From Amphibacillus marinus (lineage in GTDB: Bacteria; Bacillota; Bacilli; Bacillales; Amphibacillaceae), in the NCBI RefSeq assembly GCF_900110345.1, contig NZ_FODJ01000004.1, positions 122,932-186,931 of the forward strand: a DNA stretch of 64,000 bases, read 5' to 3'. The notes below the pieces were generated by a model. The model was not told the DNA's origin. It saw nothing but the letters and a program-made list of their open reading frames with translations, and did not search any database. Positions within the stretch are counted from its first letter, which is position 1. The number at the start of each line of letters is the position of its first letter. This document shows positions 27,081 to 35,550 of this stretch, piece after piece. Position numbers and translations under genes: made by a program.

Positions 27081-28252
27081 TTGATCACTCCGCTCACTTT
27101 ATTGCCGATCATATTCATGAGTTAAAGCCTTCGGGAATTCGCCGTTTTTTTGATCTTGCTTCGAAAATGGACAATGTTATTTCTTTAGGGGTTGGTGAGC
27201 CAGACTTTGTAACGCCTTGGAATGTAATAGAAGCAAGCTTTCATTCGCTTGAGTTAGGCTATACCGCGTATACTGCTAACGCTGGTTTGTTAGAGCTCCG
27301 ACAGGAATTAAGTTCTTTTTTAGAAACAAGCTATCAGGTTAGTTACGACGCTGAGAAGCAACTCCTTATTACTGTAGGGGCAAGTCAGGCTATTGATATT
27401 GCTTTTCGAGCAATTATTAATCCAGGAGATGAAGTCATTGTCGTAGAGCCAAGCTTTGTGTCATACGCACCGACCATTAAGTTAGCCGGTGGAGAACCTG
27501 TAGTAGTAGAAGCAACTGAGGAATTTGCTTTTAAAATCCAAGCGAGTCAAATTGAACAAGCAATTACGAATAAAACAAAGGCCATTTTAATTTGTAGCCC
27601 TAATAACCCTACTGGAGCGGCACTTGGCCTTGATGAACTGAATCAGATTGCACGAGTTGTTGAAGAGCATGACCTGTTGGTCGTCTCTGACGAAATTTAT
27701 GCTGATCTCCTTTATGATGAATCATTCACAAGTTTTGCCTCAATAGAAAACATGAAGAAACGCACCATTTTAATTTCGGGCTTCTCTAAAGCCTTTGCAA
27801 TGACTGGCTGGCGCTTAGGTTATGCGGCAGCTCCAGAGGCTATTATTGCTGCTATGACAAAAATTCACCAGTATACGATTATGTGTGCACCGACAATGGC
27901 GCAATATGGTGCACTAGAAGCGCTGAGAAATAGTCAGAGTAGTGTAATAGAAATGAAGAATAGCTATCGTCAACGCCGTAATTATGTTGTAAAGGCTTTA
28001 AATGAGATGGGCTTACCATGTCACATGCCTGGAGGAGCTTTTTATGTCTTTCCATCGATTAAGGAAACAGGCATGACCTCGGAGGAATTTGCAGAAGCGC
28101 TCCTGAATGAACAACGTGTAGCGGTGGTTCCTGGTCATGTCTTTGGTGAAAGTGGGGAGGGTTATGTTCGCTGTTCATATGCGACATCTATGAAACAGTT
28201 AACTGAAGCGATGCAACGTATGAAAATTTTCTTGAAGGATAAAATTAAATAG
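27077..28252 (+). CDS. alaT: Class I aminotransferase, AlaT-like
   Basis: The 391-aa PLP enzyme has ISLGVGEPDFVTP at the N-terminus, SPNNPTGAALG, the Schiff-base Lys238 in SGFSKAFAMTGWRLGY, and the C-terminal substrate arginine in GYVRCSYATS. These mark the aspartate/alanine aminotransferase group. Coupling to an AlaR-like gene points to the alanine aminotransferase YugH/AlaT. Other aminotransferases such as PatA are close relatives, so substrate is inferred from context. A perfect hairpin follows the stop. Confidence 0.8.
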   Translation: MIDHSAHFIADHIHELKPSGIRRFFDLASKMDNVISLGVGEPDFVTPWNVIEASFHSLELGYTAYTANAGLLELRQELSSFLETSYQVSYDAEKQLLITVGASQAIDIAFRAIINPGDEVIVVEPSFVSYAPTIKLAGGEPVVVEATEEFAFKIQASQIEQAITNKTKAILICSPNNPTGAALGLDELNQIARVVEEHDLLVVSDEIYADLLYDESFTSFASIENMKKRTILISGFSKAFAMTGWRLGYAAAPEAIIAAMTKIHQYTIMCAPTMAQYGALEALRNSQSSVIEMKNSYRQRRNYVVKALNEMGLPCHMPGGAFYVFPSIKETGMTSEEFAEALLNEQRVAVVPGHVFGESGEGYVRCSYATSMKQLTEAMQRMKIFLKDKIK

Positions 28253-28255
28253 TTA

Positions 28256-28296
28256 GTTAAACAGCGATTTATCAACATGATAAATCGCTGTTTAAC
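28256..28296. terminator. 19-bp perfect hairpin after alaT
   Basis: GTTAAACAGCGATTTATCA (28256-28274) and its exact reverse complement (28278-28296) flank a 3-base loop. There is no T-run, so it may be a weak or non-canonical terminator, or a transcript end stabiliser. Confidence 0.55.
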
Positions 28297-28311
28297 GATT
28301 AACGCTTCTTC

Positions 28312-28400
28312 ATCAAATAGTGTTAGTTAAGCAAATATTCGTATGGCTCTTTTTTGCTTCCGCCTAATCTTGGGAAATTATCTAACCAACGCTATTTGAT
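28312..28400. other. Structured 89-bp element in the alaT-fhs spacer
   Basis: ATCAAATAGTGTTAGTTA (28312-28329) pairs with TAACCAACGCTATTTGAT (28383-28400) with two mismatches. Inside, AAGCAAA pairs with TTTGCTT. The element lies upstream of the fhs promoter and has no ORF. It could be a small RNA, decayed mobile element or double hairpin; no known riboswitch was matched. Confidence 0.45.
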
Positions 28401-28547
28401 ATACAACCCGATTAACAAGCTTGTTAATTAATTTCTAAGAGAACGCTTGGATTACTAACATTTTTAACAAAAACAATGTTATAATACGAATAATTAATAA
28501 TTAATCATCAAGAATGTACGATTTTTCAGAAGATAGGAGTTGTTTGA

Positions 28548-30218
28548 ATGCAGTCGGATTTAGCTATAGCCAATCAGGTGAAATTAAAGCCAATTCATGA
28601 AGTAATTGAGAGGTTAAATATTCGTGAAGATGAGTGGGAGCCTTATGGTCATTATAAAGCTAAGCTTTCATTAGACCTAATTGATCGTTTAGCTGATAAG
28701 CAAGATGGGAAATTAATACTAGTTACCTCAATTAATCCAACGCCAGCAGGGGAAGGGAAGTCGACAGTTAGTGTTGGATTAGGTCAAGCGTTGCAAAGGT
28801 TGGGCAAGAAGACGGTAGTAGCATTAAGAGAGCCTTCATTAGGTCCGGTTATGGGTCTGAAGGGTGGAGCGACTGGAGGAGGATACTCACAGGTTGTTCC
28901 CATGGAAGAGATTAATTTGCATTTTACTGGCGACATTCATGCGATAACAACGGCTAATAATGCTTTATCCGCTTTTATTGATAATCATATTTTTCAAGGA
29001 AATACGTGTGGGATTGACACGAGACGCATTACGTGGAAGCGAGTTTTAGATTTAAATGATCGTTCACTGCGCGAGGTCGTTGTTGGCTTGGGTGGTGTTA
29101 AACAAGGTATTCCTAGGCAAGATGGTTTTAATATTACGGTCGCATCAGAAATTATGGCAATATTATGCTTGGCTACAAGCTATCAAGATCTTCGTGAGCG
29201 CTTAGGAAAGATTGTAGTTGGCTATAAGTTAGACGAGACACCGGTATTTGTGCGTGACTTAAATGTTCAAGGTGCGCTTACATTGTTACTTAAGGAGGCG
29301 CTAAAGCCTAATCTTGTCCAAACGATTGAAGGTGTACCCGCAATTATCCATGGTGGTCCGTTTGCCAATATTGCACATGGGTGTAATAGTATTGTTGCGA
29401 CGAAGCTTGCGAGTAAAGTTGCCGATTATGTGGTAACAGAAGCGGGTTTCGGAGCCGATTTAGGTGCGGAGAAATTCCTGAATATTAAAGCAAGGGTCGG
29501 AAATTTAACCCCAAATGCCGTTGTCGTTGTGGCCACAATACGTGCCCTCAAAATGCATGGTGGCTTAGATAAGCAATTCTTGGTCGAAGAGAATTTATCT
29601 GCATTAGAGAAAGGAATAGTCAATTTAGAAAAGCACGTGGAAACAATTCAAGCGTTCGGCTTACCGCTAGTTGTGGCTATTAATCAATTTGGAACAGATA
29701 CGGAAAAAGAAATTGATTTTATTAAATCTTGGTGTGCTCGTCGTAGGATTGAGGTCTCATTAACAACAGTTTGGGCTAATGGTGGTCGTGGAGGTGAGGA
29801 GTTGGCAAGGCAAGTGCTTGCGACTATTGAGCAGGATAATAGTTCGTTCAAGCCACTGTATGATCTATCAGCGAGTATAAAAGAAAAAATGACGCACATT
29901 GCTAAACAAGTATATGGTGCGAAGGGGATAGAACTGTCTGCCGTTGCCGAGGAGCAAATAAAGCTTTTTAATAAGTATGGGTGGGATAAGCTACCGATAT
30001 GTATGGCGAAAACACAGTATTCACTTTCCGATCAGCCAAATCTTATCGGGCGACCAAGAGATTTTATAATTAAAATTAGAGAATTACGCCCATCAATTGG
30101 TGCGGGCTTTATCGTGGCCATGACTGGTGAGGTGTTAACAATGCCGGGCCTGCCTAAGGAACCAGCAGCGCTAAAAATGGATTTAGATGATCAAGGGAGA
30201 GCTTCGGGCCTATTCTAA
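28548..30218 (+). CDS. fhs: Formate-tetrahydrofolate ligase
   Basis: The enzyme makes 10-formyl-tetrahydrofolate from formate, ATP and THF. The 556-aa protein fits the homotetrameric bacterial enzyme. The P-loop-like motif [18 protein letters not shown] (Lys71) and the downstream signatures [28 protein letters not shown] and [13 protein letters not shown] are diagnostic. ATG 28548 follows ATAGGAG. It is a single gene with a TATAAT (28480-28485) upstream. No folD or THF riboswitch was seen beside it. A T-less hairpin lies after the stop (30243-30285). Confidence 0.96.
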   Translation: MQSDLAIANQVKLKPIHEVIERLNIREDEWEPYGHYKAKLSLDLIDRLADKQDGKLILVTSINPTPAGEGKSTVSVGLGQALQRLGKKTVVALREPSLGPVMGLKGGATGGGYSQVVPMEEINLHFTGDIHAITTANNALSAFIDNHIFQGNTCGIDTRRITWKRVLDLNDRSLREVVVGLGGVKQGIPRQDGFNITVASEIMAILCLATSYQDLRERLGKIVVGYKLDETPVFVRDLNVQGALTLLLKEALKPNLVQTIEGVPAIIHGGPFANIAHGCNSIVATKLASKVADYVVTEAGFGADLGAEKFLNIKARVGNLTPNAVVVVATIRALKMHGGLDKQFLVEENLSALEKGIVNLEKHVETIQAFGLPLVVAINQFGTDTEKEIDFIKSWCARRRIEVSLTTVWANGGRGGEELARQVLATIEQDNSSFKPLYDLSASIKEKMTHIAKQVYGAKGIELSAVAEEQIKLFNKYGWDKLPICMAKTQYSLSDQPNLIGRPRDFIIKIRELRPSIGAGFIVAMTGEVLTMPGLPKEPAALKMDLDDQGRASGLF

Positions 30219-30242
30219 TCTTAGCCGTTAACTACGCTAAAA

Positions 30243-30285
30243 ATATCAGTTGAAGCGGGCAATAAGACTTGTCCGGTTCAACTGA
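30243..30285 (+). terminator. Hairpin after fhs
   Basis: ATCAGTTGAA (30244-30253) pairs with TTCAACTGAT, and CGGGC pairs with GTCCG inside. No T-run follows, so termination is uncertain. Confidence 0.4.
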
Positions 30286-30322
30286 TCAATGATTATGCAT
30301 ATGGGCAGCTATACGATGCCAA

Positions 30323-30613
30323 TTATTCAAGAGCAAATTCAATTTCACTTCTATTCCGCGAGTATTTAACTTTTAAATCCTTACCGTCAAAATACCATTC
30401 ATCCTTAGCTTCTATAAAAAAATTAACGCCAGCTACTTCAACTTCTACAGCTGGTTCAAATGGTGTATCATTCTTACTTATTCCGAGAGAGAAACCTGCT
30501 TGTGCTCCACTGTGACCACCGTACCGCACAAAGAAACGAATAGCATCACCGTCAGTTAACTCCAACTCATCGACTAACCACTTATAAGCTGGTTGAGAAA
30601 TATTTATCTCCAC
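30323..30613 (-). CDS. HesB/IscA-like protein (YneR type), lacking cluster cysteines
   Basis: This 96-aa protein has the HesB/IscA-like fold (start MEINISQPAYKWLVDEL; central FFVRYGGHSGAQAGFSLGI). It contains no cysteine, so the Fe-S ligand residues of true A-type carriers are absent. Such YneR-type proteins in Bacilli have lost cluster ligands, and their role is unclear. The ribosome site AAAGGAGG lies about seven bases before the ATG. It is a single gene, divergent from tnrA. Confidence 0.78.
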   Translation of the reverse strand: MEINISQPAYKWLVDELELTDGDAIRFFVRYGGHSGAQAGFSLGISKNDTPFEPAVEVEVAGVNFFIEAKDEWYFDGKDLKVKYSRNRSEIEFALE

Positions 30614-30727
30614 ACAATTACCTCCTTTATCATCATGATAACGAAAAGTCTCTTTTGCTATCTGTCATGACAAATTATACATGACCGTTTGTTAGATTTA
30701 AAGCCAAAAGGGTATGTTAATAGCTTT

Positions 30728-30744
30728 TGTTAGATTTTCTTACA
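30728..30744. promoter_or_regulatory. TnrA box
   Basis: TGTTAGATTTTCTTACA is an exact match to TGTNA-N7-TNACA. Its centre is about 50 bases upstream of the start expected from the TATAAT at 30774-30779, the usual position for TnrA activation. This predicts tnrA autoactivation. Confidence 0.8.
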
Positions 30745-30823
30745 AAAAGTTCGATTTAATTAACAGTTAACGTTATAATGATAGAAAAGATATCACAAAT
30801 GTGAAAAAATGGTGGTGATTGGA

Positions 30824-31150
30824 ATGCATCATGAGACATCGTACAAAGAACGAAAAGTAATTACGATCGGCGTAGTTAGCGAATTAACCGGTTTATCTGA
30901 ACGTCAAATACGTTACTATGAAGAGCGAAAATTAATTTTTCCAGAAAGATCGCCTAAAGGCAATCGTAAATATTCATTCTTAGATGTGGAACACCTCATG
31001 GATATTGCAAACAAACGAGAAGAGGGTGTGCAAACATTTGAGATACGCCAAGAAATGTTACGCAGGAAACGTAAGCAAGAAAGGAACGGGCGAAAAGAAT
31101 TGCTTCGTGGCGAAATTAACGCGCGCTTTGGAATTCAGCAGAGTGAGTAG
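30824..31150 (+). CDS. tnrA: Nitrogen-limitation regulator TnrA (MerR family)
   Basis: The 108-aa protein has the MerR-type winged helix. The recognition segment [19 protein letters not shown] is typical of GlnR and TnrA, and the C-terminal tail is short, ending near [10 protein letters not shown]. This resembles TnrA, whose tail binds feedback-inhibited glutamine synthetase, and differs from the longer GlnR tail. TnrA activates nitrogen-scavenging genes when glutamine is low. ATG 30824 follows GGTGGTG by six bases; an upstream ATG at 30809 is less likely. A TnrA box lies in its own promoter. A terminator follows at 31176. Confidence 0.93.
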   Translation: MHHETSYKERKVITIGVVSELTGLSERQIRYYEERKLIFPERSPKGNRKYSFLDVEHLMDIANKREEGVQTFEIRQEMLRRKRKQERNGRKELLRGEINARFGIQQSE

Positions 31151-31175
31151 AGATATTAAATAATGGTTGTAATGG

Positions 31176-31199
31176 CGTTAGGGGAACCTAACGTTTTTT
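31176..31199 (+). terminator. Terminator after tnrA
   Basis: CGTTAGG (31176-31182), loop GGAA, CCTAACG (31187-31193), then T6. It lies 26 bases after the tnrA stop. Confidence 0.85.
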
Positions 31200-31691
31200 G
31201 TTTGGGTAAATGCATTCCTGTGAAAGTGGGAAGCGAAGCTGTGGCTTATTATTATGCACAAGTCAGAGTATTTATTCGTTTTAAAAGCGCAATTTGGTTC
31301 TTAATTAATGAAGACAAGAAAAAATGTCGAAAAATAAGTCTAAACACCTACAAATTTCGCGGTTTATCTATTCTTAGTCAAAATGTCCTGCTATAATAAG
31401 TGTAAGAATATCTGGATACCTATTAGGTAAATAGTAAGTTTTAGCTATTACTAATTAGATATTAATGAAATAAGTATTGTGCTAAAAGTATCGGAATAAA
31501 TGTATATATGTGTAAAAAATCCTTTTTGCTATTTATATTTCCAGTAATAGCTTTTAAGTTAGTTGACGATTATGGTTAAAAAAAGTAACATTATGTCATA
31601 AGTTGGTGAGTATTAGCGCTTTTTTTATATGCAAGAATGAGACAGTTAAAGCTTTGTAAATTCTCGGAGAAAAGAAGTGATTAATTAGGTG
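31200..31691. other. Non-coding spacer with extended -10 and distant inverted repeats
   Basis: An extended -10 (TG-C-TATAAT, 31389-31397) would give a leader of about 290 bases for the LuxR-type gene. GTTTTAGCTATTAC (31438-31451) and GTAATAGCT (31546-31554) form an inverted pair about 100 bases apart, and TACCTATTAGGTA (31418-31430) is a near-palindrome. No convincing ORF was found. Confidence 0.4.
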
Positions 31692-32324
31692 ATGGAATTA
31701 TTGTTTATTAAAAAATCTTCCCTATTACGTGATGGCATTATTGAATTATTAAAGCGCCAATTTGTTGACAGCCGGATAACATGTTGTGATGAGAAGGATG
31801 AACATATGCTGATTCATTTAGGTGAGAAATCAGATTTAATTATTATTGATATACATACACCTGTTTCAGTGGAACCGCTAGCTCGCCATCTTAGCTCGCT
31901 AAACAAAAAAGTTATAGCTTGGGTTGAGGATATTAATGCCCCTTGTACCACGTCGTTGTTTGCCATTGGCTTAAATGGCTACCTCTATTATGACATTGAT
32001 GAAAGGACATTGACTAAAGCTATTAATTTTGTTTTAGAAGGAAAGCGTTTTGTTTCGCCGGTGCTTGCATCCTGTCTCGTTGAGCTATATGCAAGGTCGC
32101 AAAGTAAGCAACTCCAGCCACCGATAGGTGTATTGTCTAAGCGGGAATGGGAAGTTTTACAGTTATTGGTTAAGGGCTATAGCAATGTTCGTATTGCAAA
32201 TGAGTTGTTCTTATCCGATAAGACGGTTAAGAACTATGTTAGTTCAATTTTAAACAAGCTGGAGGTTCCTGACCGCACGAACGCAGTTCTAAAAGCGTTA
32301 AAAGAACAATGGATATACTTATAA
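31692..32324 (+). CDS. Atypical NarL/LuxR-type response regulator
   Basis: The 210-aa protein has a receiver-like domain (1-120) and a C-terminal LuxR-type HTH (about 145-205: LSKREWEVLQLLVKGYSN and LFLSDKTVKNYVSSILNKL). The phospho-acceptor position is Asp53 in LIIIDIHTP. The usual acidic pair near residues 7-8 is replaced by Lys-Lys, and the conserved lysine of strand 5 is Tyr in GYLYYDID. Phosphorylation may therefore be absent or unusual. No histidine kinase is adjacent. Start is ATG 31692 or GTG 31689; GAAGTGA lies upstream. A terminator follows. Confidence 0.82.
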   Translation: MELLFIKKSSLLRDGIIELLKRQFVDSRITCCDEKDEHMLIHLGEKSDLIIIDIHTPVSVEPLARHLSSLNKKVIAWVEDINAPCTTSLFAIGLNGYLYYDIDERTLTKAINFVLEGKRFVSPVLASCLVELYARSQSKQLQPPIGVLSKREWEVLQLLVKGYSNVRIANELFLSDKTVKNYVSSILNKLEVPDRTNAVLKALKEQWIYL

Positions 32325-32370
32325 GAAAAGAGGGGGTTCTCAATCCGAGTATGAGACCCCTCTCTTTTTT
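32325..32370 (+). terminator. Terminator after the LuxR-type gene
   Basis: AAAAGAGGGGGTTCTCA (32326-32342) pairs with TGAGACCCCTCTCTTTT (32352-32368) with one bulge, followed by Ts. Confidence 0.88.
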
Positions 32371-32696
32371 ATTATCCGAGAAATGTGGTGCTGTTTTTGA
32401 AAACAGCTAGCCTTATCACTACATGAATTCTGTTGCAATAGACACTATCTTTTCTTTTTTTCAACGCCTATATCCTGAACGCGTTGTCCAATCGTTAATC
32501 ATAAGCATAATTCCTTTTTCTTACTTAATGATAACTTGTAAATAACTCACATATGATTTTAAAATAAGTAGATAATAATGTTAGAAACTCCATATAGGTA
32601 TTGTATACTGGCGCCCCCAAACGCGGTCGAGGCATAAGAACTGGTTTCACTGTGCTAAAGTTGAGATAGAAAGAAGTGATGAAAGGATGATTTTGC

Positions 32697-32834
32697 TTGA
32701 AAGTAAGAATGATAAAAACATTATGGATTGGGTTATTAGTAGGAGTTCTTCTTATATCAAATAGATATGCGATTATTGGTCATAATGACACAAGACGCCC
32801 CTTTATTCCTGGTAGAGAGCAAAATATTTTCTGA
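32697..32834 (+). CDS. Small peptide with N-terminal membrane helix (unrecognised)
   Basis: A TTG at 32697, seven bases after GAAAGGATG, opens 45 codons. The product has a basic start (KVRMIKTLW), a hydrophobic segment IGLLVGVLLISN, and a polar tail with TRRPFIPGREQNIF. This looks like a signal peptide or single-helix membrane peptide with a short basic exported tail. A weak promoter (TTAGAA 32581-32586, 17 bases, TATACT 32604-32609) is present. I recognise no homologue. It lies after an atypical LuxR-type gene, so a signalling role is possible but only inferred. Confidence 0.5.
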   Translation: MKVRMIKTLWIGLLVGVLLISNRYAIIGHNDTRRPFIPGREQNIF

Positions 32835-33092
32835 AAAATATAGTTTGGTCAGGTGTAGGGAATTGTTAATGACTTTTTTTTGCAGCTAAACAGTCAGTAT
32901 AAGCTAATTTGTTTAGAGGGCATTTTTGGGGGATGCTTTGGTCATGCCTGTTGAGTTGCTATCAGTCAGTAAGAGATAAAGCCCCCAAAAATATTTAAAG
33001 ATTTACTTTGTTTGAAGCTCATCCTCTTTTCTTTCCTAATACAAACACTTATAATGAATCTATTAGAGAAATAAGTGTAAGGAGGGGATGTC
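32835..33092. other. Structured spacer upstream of the MFS gene
   Basis: ATTTTTGGGGG (32922-32932) pairs with CCCCCAAAAAT (32982-32992), with GCTTT/AAAGC extending the stem inwards past a small bulge. CAGTCAGTA occurs twice in direct orientation (32891-32899 and 32963-32971). A TATAAT at 33050-33055 is the likely -10 for the MFS gene. No ORF fits. Confidence 0.45.
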
Positions 33093-34241
33093 GTGCCTGA
33101 AAAACACGCCTTAGTTCCACTAAAAATGCTCCTATTTTGTTTTCACGGGGCAAACACAATGGTGGTAAGTTTTTTGCCATTATTGCTTACATATCGAGGC
33201 TTAACTGGACAAGAAATTGGTTGGGTGCTAGCTATTGGACCGGCAGTATCTATTTTTTCACAGCCATTTTGGGGGTTTATGAGTGATAAGTATCAAACGG
33301 TTCAGAAAGTATTAATTACTACTTCAATTGGTTTAGTCATTAGTAGTGCTGTCTTCTTTCAAATGAGAACCCTTACGCTAATTTTTGCGTTAGCTGTTGC
33401 CTTCTATTTTTTCTCCTCCGCCATTGGTCCGCTAGCTGACAGTTTATCACAGCGGCGTGCGGCAGCATTAGGTGTGTCGTTTGGAGCCATTCGAACATGG
33501 GGTTCAATCGGATTTGCCTTAAGCTCATTATTAGTAGGTGAGTTATTGGGGTGGTTTGGTATTCAATACTTAGTTATTCCATATGTAATAATGGCAAGTC
33601 TTGTCTTAATAGTTAGCTTACGTTTAACCGATATGAAGGTGGAAACGAAGCCTGTGCAGCTTAGTGATATAAAGGTGTTACTAAAGGACAAACGGTTATT
33701 GGCATATTTAGCTGTCTTGTTACTTGTTACCATAACGCATCGAACCAATGATAATTTTATTGGATTATTTATTAGTAGCCTGGGCGGGCGTGATAATTTG
33801 GTTGGTTGGGCCTGGTTTATGGGTGTAGCTAGTGAAGCGGCTGTTTTTATGTTTGCGGGTAAGTGGTATCAAAAATACCATCCGCTTATTTTTATGGCCT
33901 TTGCGGGCATGCTTTATGGGTTAAGATGGCTTTCGTATGGCTTTGTATCAGACCCGCTAATTATCGTGCTGTTACAGGTTCTTCACGGGGTCTGCTTTGG
34001 CGTTTTTTATCTAGCCGCATTCCAGTATGTTACCCGACTGATTCCTAAACAGCTTCAGGCAACAGGCCATTTAATGTTTATGACCTTTTTCTTTGGTATC
34101 TCTGGAATTATTGGTGCATTAGGTGGTGGCTATCTGCTGGAGCAGTTTGGTGGTAGTGTTCTGTATTTAACAATGGGCGTAATGGCATTAGTTGGGGCGC
34201 TACTAATCGTTGTTTATCATACTTGGATGCAGAGACGATAA
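33093..34241 (+). CDS. MFS transporter (MFS_1-like, YwbF type)
   Basis: The 382-aa protein has about twelve membrane helices and the layout of the LacY/MFS_1-like group: PLLLTYRGLTGQEIGWVLAI, PFWGFMSDKY (loop 2-3 motif), and GAIRTWGSIGFAL in helix 5. The substrate is unknown; relatives are annotated as nucleoside, sugar or drug transporters. GTG 33093 follows a strong AAGGAGGGG. It is followed after 31 bases by the ThrE-like pair and may be co-transcribed. Confidence 0.8.
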   Translation: MPEKHALVPLKMLLFCFHGANTMVVSFLPLLLTYRGLTGQEIGWVLAIGPAVSIFSQPFWGFMSDKYQTVQKVLITTSIGLVISSAVFFQMRTLTLIFALAVAFYFFSSAIGPLADSLSQRRAAALGVSFGAIRTWGSIGFALSSLLVGELLGWFGIQYLVIPYVIMASLVLIVSLRLTDMKVETKPVQLSDIKVLLKDKRLLAYLAVLLLVTITHRTNDNFIGLFISSLGGRDNLVGWAWFMGVASEAAVFMFAGKWYQKYHPLIFMAFAGMLYGLRWLSYGFVSDPLIIVLLQVLHGVCFGVFYLAAFQYVTRLIPKQLQATGHLMFMTFFFGISGIIGALGGGYLLEQFGGSVLYLTMGVMALVGALLIVVYHTWMQRR

Positions 34242-34272
34242 TCTATTTATGCCTAAGTATAGGGGGGATGGC

Positions 34273-35013
34273 ATGAAGCGAGAGTATGTCGTAAAGGTTT
34301 GTTTATTAGCGGGGAAGATTATGCTTCAAAATGGTGCTGAAACATATCGAGTCGAAGATACCATGGTGCGTATTGCTCAGGCCTATGGTTTTGAGGGAGC
34401 TCAAAGCCACGCTACACCAACAGCAATTATGTTCGCATCAGATATAACGGAGCCGACAAATTTTGTGCGTATTGTTGAGCGTGAGACGGACTTACATAAG
34501 GTTTCACAAGTGAACAGCATCTCAAGACTCATTTCAGCGGAAAAGCTTATCATTGAGGATGCTTATGAACAGTTAACGGTCGTTGCACAGCAAAAGGACA
34601 CTTATCCTACCTTGATTAAGCTACTAGCTGCTGCCTTGTCAAGCGGTTGTTTCATGATTATGTTTGGTGGTCAATGGTATGACTTTATCTCGGCAATGCT
34701 TGTTGGTGGAATTGGTTATGGTATGGTTACCTATTTTCATCAATTAATAAAAGTACGGTTTTTTGCTGAATTTCTTGCTGCAATGGTCATGGGTTTTTCA
34801 TCATTTTTATTAGTGAATGCTGGTATAGGGGGGGATATTGATCGTATCATAATAGGTGCTGTTATGCCTCTCGTGCCGGGTTTACTGATTACAAATGCGG
34901 TACGTGATCTAATGGCTGGTCATCTCGTGTCAGGAATAACCAAGGGTGCAGATGCATGCTTAACTGCACTTGCAATTGGAGCAGGTATTGCAGTTATTTT
35001 CTTTATCGTCTAA
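34273..35013 (+). CDS. ThrE/YjjP-type exporter, larger subunit (DUF1212)
   Basis: The 246-aa protein has the N-terminal soluble DUF1212 region (KIMLQNGAETYRVEDTMVRI) followed by about five membrane helices; MPLVPGLLITNAVRDLMAGH is the family signature. In corynebacteria ThrE is one polypeptide for threonine and serine export, whereas here it is split as in the E. coli YjjP/YjjB succinate exporter. The next gene supplies the other half. ATG 34273 follows AGGGGGGAT by four to five bases; the longer frame from 34210 lies inside the MFS gene and was not used. Confidence 0.82.
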   Translation: MKREYVVKVCLLAGKIMLQNGAETYRVEDTMVRIAQAYGFEGAQSHATPTAIMFASDITEPTNFVRIVERETDLHKVSQVNSISRLISAEKLIIEDAYEQLTVVAQQKDTYPTLIKLLAAALSSGCFMIMFGGQWYDFISAMLVGGIGYGMVTYFHQLIKVRFFAEFLAAMVMGFSSFLLVNAGIGGDIDRIIIGAVMPLVPGLLITNAVRDLMAGHLVSGITKGADACLTALAIGAGIAVIFFIV

Positions 35014-35044
35014 GTATGGGAACGATAAGATGGGAGTGGATGGA

Positions 35045-35518
35045 ATGCTAATTGAACAGCTAATCGTTAGTTTTATCGCTACCGCCTGTTTTTCAATAAT
35101 ATTTAATGTCCCACGGCAGGTGCTGCTACAATGTGGGTTTTCTGGAGCGATAGGCTGGTCGGTCTATACAGTAATGACCATGTATCGGCTTGATGCGATT
35201 TTAGCTACTCTAGCCGCTTCAGTTGTAGTTGCTGTCATAAGCCAAGTTTTTGCCAAGTGGTTTAGAAGACCAATTATCATCTTTATTGTATCCGGTATTA
35301 TGCCATTGGTTCCTGGCGGGGTAGCATATAATACTATGCGTCAATTTGTACAGAATAATTATGATTTAGCTATTCCGTTAGCAGCTAGAGTAGTCATGTT
35401 GTCTGGAGCGATTGCGCTTGGGCTAATTTTTTCAGAAATTATCAATCAAATGATTCGCAATGCCAAGTGGAAGAGATACCAAAGTAAATTCGATCGCAAG
35501 GGAATTACGCGGTCTTAA
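35045..35518 (+). CDS. ThrE/YjjB-type exporter, smaller subunit (DUF3815)
   Basis: A 157-aa membrane protein with four or five helices and the signature GIMPLVPGGVAYNTMRQFV, which matches the second half of ThrE. With the preceding gene it should form a split exporter of an amino acid or dicarboxylate. ATG 35045 follows GGGAGTGGA. The spacing from the previous stop is 31 bases, so the two are in one operon. Confidence 0.82.
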   Translation: MLIEQLIVSFIATACFSIIFNVPRQVLLQCGFSGAIGWSVYTVMTMYRLDAILATLAASVVVAVISQVFAKWFRRPIIIFIVSGIMPLVPGGVAYNTMRQFVQNNYDLAIPLAARVVMLSGAIALGLIFSEIINQMIRNAKWKRYQSKFDRKGITRS

Positions 35519-35550
35519 GAATAATAAATCAATAGCGAGGAGTATGTAAC

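Noticed and set aside
28253-28547. THF riboswitch ahead of fhs
   Set aside because: The conserved class I motifs are absent; the hairpins seen do not fit.
31163-31396. Open frame of 77 codons after tnrA
   Set aside because: The tnrA terminator lies inside it, its start has no ribosome site, and the composition is not protein-like.
32835-33092. Known riboswitch upstream of the MFS gene
   Set aside because: The stem and loop match no class whose core motifs I know.
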